Below are positions 11,545 through 11,814 of a stretch of 11,814 nucleotides of DNA, piece after piece. Numbering within the stretch: the stretch's first letter is position 1; each line of letters starts with the position of its first letter. The DNA is from Saprospiraceae bacterium (GTDB taxonomy: Bacteria > Bacteroidota > Bacteroidia > Bacteroidales > JAIPBB01): assembly GCA_021739805.1 (NCBI GenBank), contig JAIPBB010000161.1:1-11814 (forward strand). Reading direction: 5' to 3'. The position numbers and the translations under genes are program-made. The notes below the pieces were generated by a model. The model searched no databases. It was not told where the DNA came from and saw only the letters and a list, made by a program, of their open reading frames with translations.

Positions 11545-11814
11545 AGGAAATAATATATCGCTCCTACGGAGCTTTAAAATTTGTGCTTATTACATTGTTC
11601 TACAAATATTAAACTCCTAACGGAGTTAAAATAAGAATCCCGTAGGGATGCAATATTTGTAGAAAAAAGAATAATCGTTGGAATAAAAACCCCGTTAGGG
11701 GTGATATATTAACCGTGCATTATTTTATTCATGCTATTCAGGGAAATATTTTCATAAAGGAAATAATATATCGCTCCTACGGAGCTTTAAAATATGTGCT
11801 TATTGCATTGTTCT
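11527..11814. repeat. Tandem 214-bp repeat, second copy cut by the window edge
   Basis: Bases 11527-11601 recur at 11741-11814, with one missing A and two substitutions (72 of 75 positions the same). The period is 214 bp. The first copy starts inside the last codons of the transferase gene, so the second copy carries a duplicate of that gene end with its TAA. The window stops inside the second copy, so the number of units is unknown. There is no sign of a gene in this stretch. Confidence 0.85.
11560..11702. repeat. Symmetric cluster of four small hairpins (REP/BIME-like element)
   Basis: There are four hairpins: GCTCC-TAC-GGAGC (11560-11572), AACTCC-TAAC-GGAGTT (11612-11627), ATCCC-GTA-GGGAT (11637-11649) and ACCCC-GTTA-GGGGT (11689-11702). 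A 13-base inverted repeat (11598-11610 with 11652-11664, core CTACAAATATT) encloses the middle two. All pairs share a centre near 11631, and the loops TAC/TAAC on the left mirror GTA/GTTA on the right. The whole is therefore one nested palindromic element. No T-run follows, so these are not typical terminators. Confidence 0.85.

Noticed and set aside
11560..11572. Hairpin just after the transferase gene as an intrinsic terminator
   Set aside because: The stem is only five base pairs, and the bases after it are TTTAAAA without a proper T-run. It belongs to the four-hairpin element.
11560..11702. CRISPR-like array at the right end
   Set aside because: The hairpins differ in stem sequence, the spacing is irregular and there are no conserved direct repeats with unique spacers. 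The symmetric layout fits a palindromic repeat element better.

Overview
The window looks like part of a low-GC genome of the Bacteroidota, probably an environmental or uncultivated lineage. Three things point there. One is a giant secreted protein ending in the gliding-motility-associated (CHU_C / type B) C-terminal domain used by the type IX secretion system (T9SS). The second is Bacteroidota-type promoters (TAnnTTTG). The third is the weak or absent Shine-Dalgarno sites. Genus cannot be assigned from sequence reading alone.

Layout. Bases 1-147 hold no gene I can support. A strong intrinsic terminator (148-181) closes a single 2962-codon gene on the minus strand (200-9088). Its protein has a signal peptide, about six PKD-type domains, a tandem array of exactly twenty 77-residue Ig-like modules, about nine more PKD domains and an intact CHU_C sorting domain. 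A Bacteroidota-type promoter lies just upstream (9156-9186). The divergent intergenic region also carries a 130-bp pyrimidine-rich heptamer repeat (9281-9409). On the plus strand follow a DegT/DnrJ/EryC1/StrS-family sugar aminotransferase (9518-10732) and a small PglC-like phosphoglycosyl transferase (10954-11544). They are separated by 221 bp of degenerate inverted and direct repeats. The right end (11527-11814) is a 214-bp unit built of four small hairpins arranged symmetrically around one centre. It begins to repeat in tandem before the window stops, and the copy includes the last codons of the transferase gene.

How it may work together. The giant protein should be exported through Sec, carried across the outer membrane by T9SS and displayed or released as a long filamentous adhesin-like molecule. 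The two plus-strand genes are typical of nucleotide-amino-sugar synthesis and of the first membrane step of glycan assembly (O-antigen, capsule or protein glycan). A functional link between the two sides is only an inference. It is encouraged by the finding that all twenty modules carry at least one D-(S/T)-(A/I/L/M/T/V) tripeptide, the O-glycosylation motif known from Bacteroidota.

The most unusual content is the repeat structure. The array is twenty 77-residue modules (4620 bp) without one insertion or deletion. Two separate three-module (693-bp) higher-order duplications are visible inside it. The array contains no arginine and only seven lysines in 1540 residues, and there is an invariant cysteine pair in each module.
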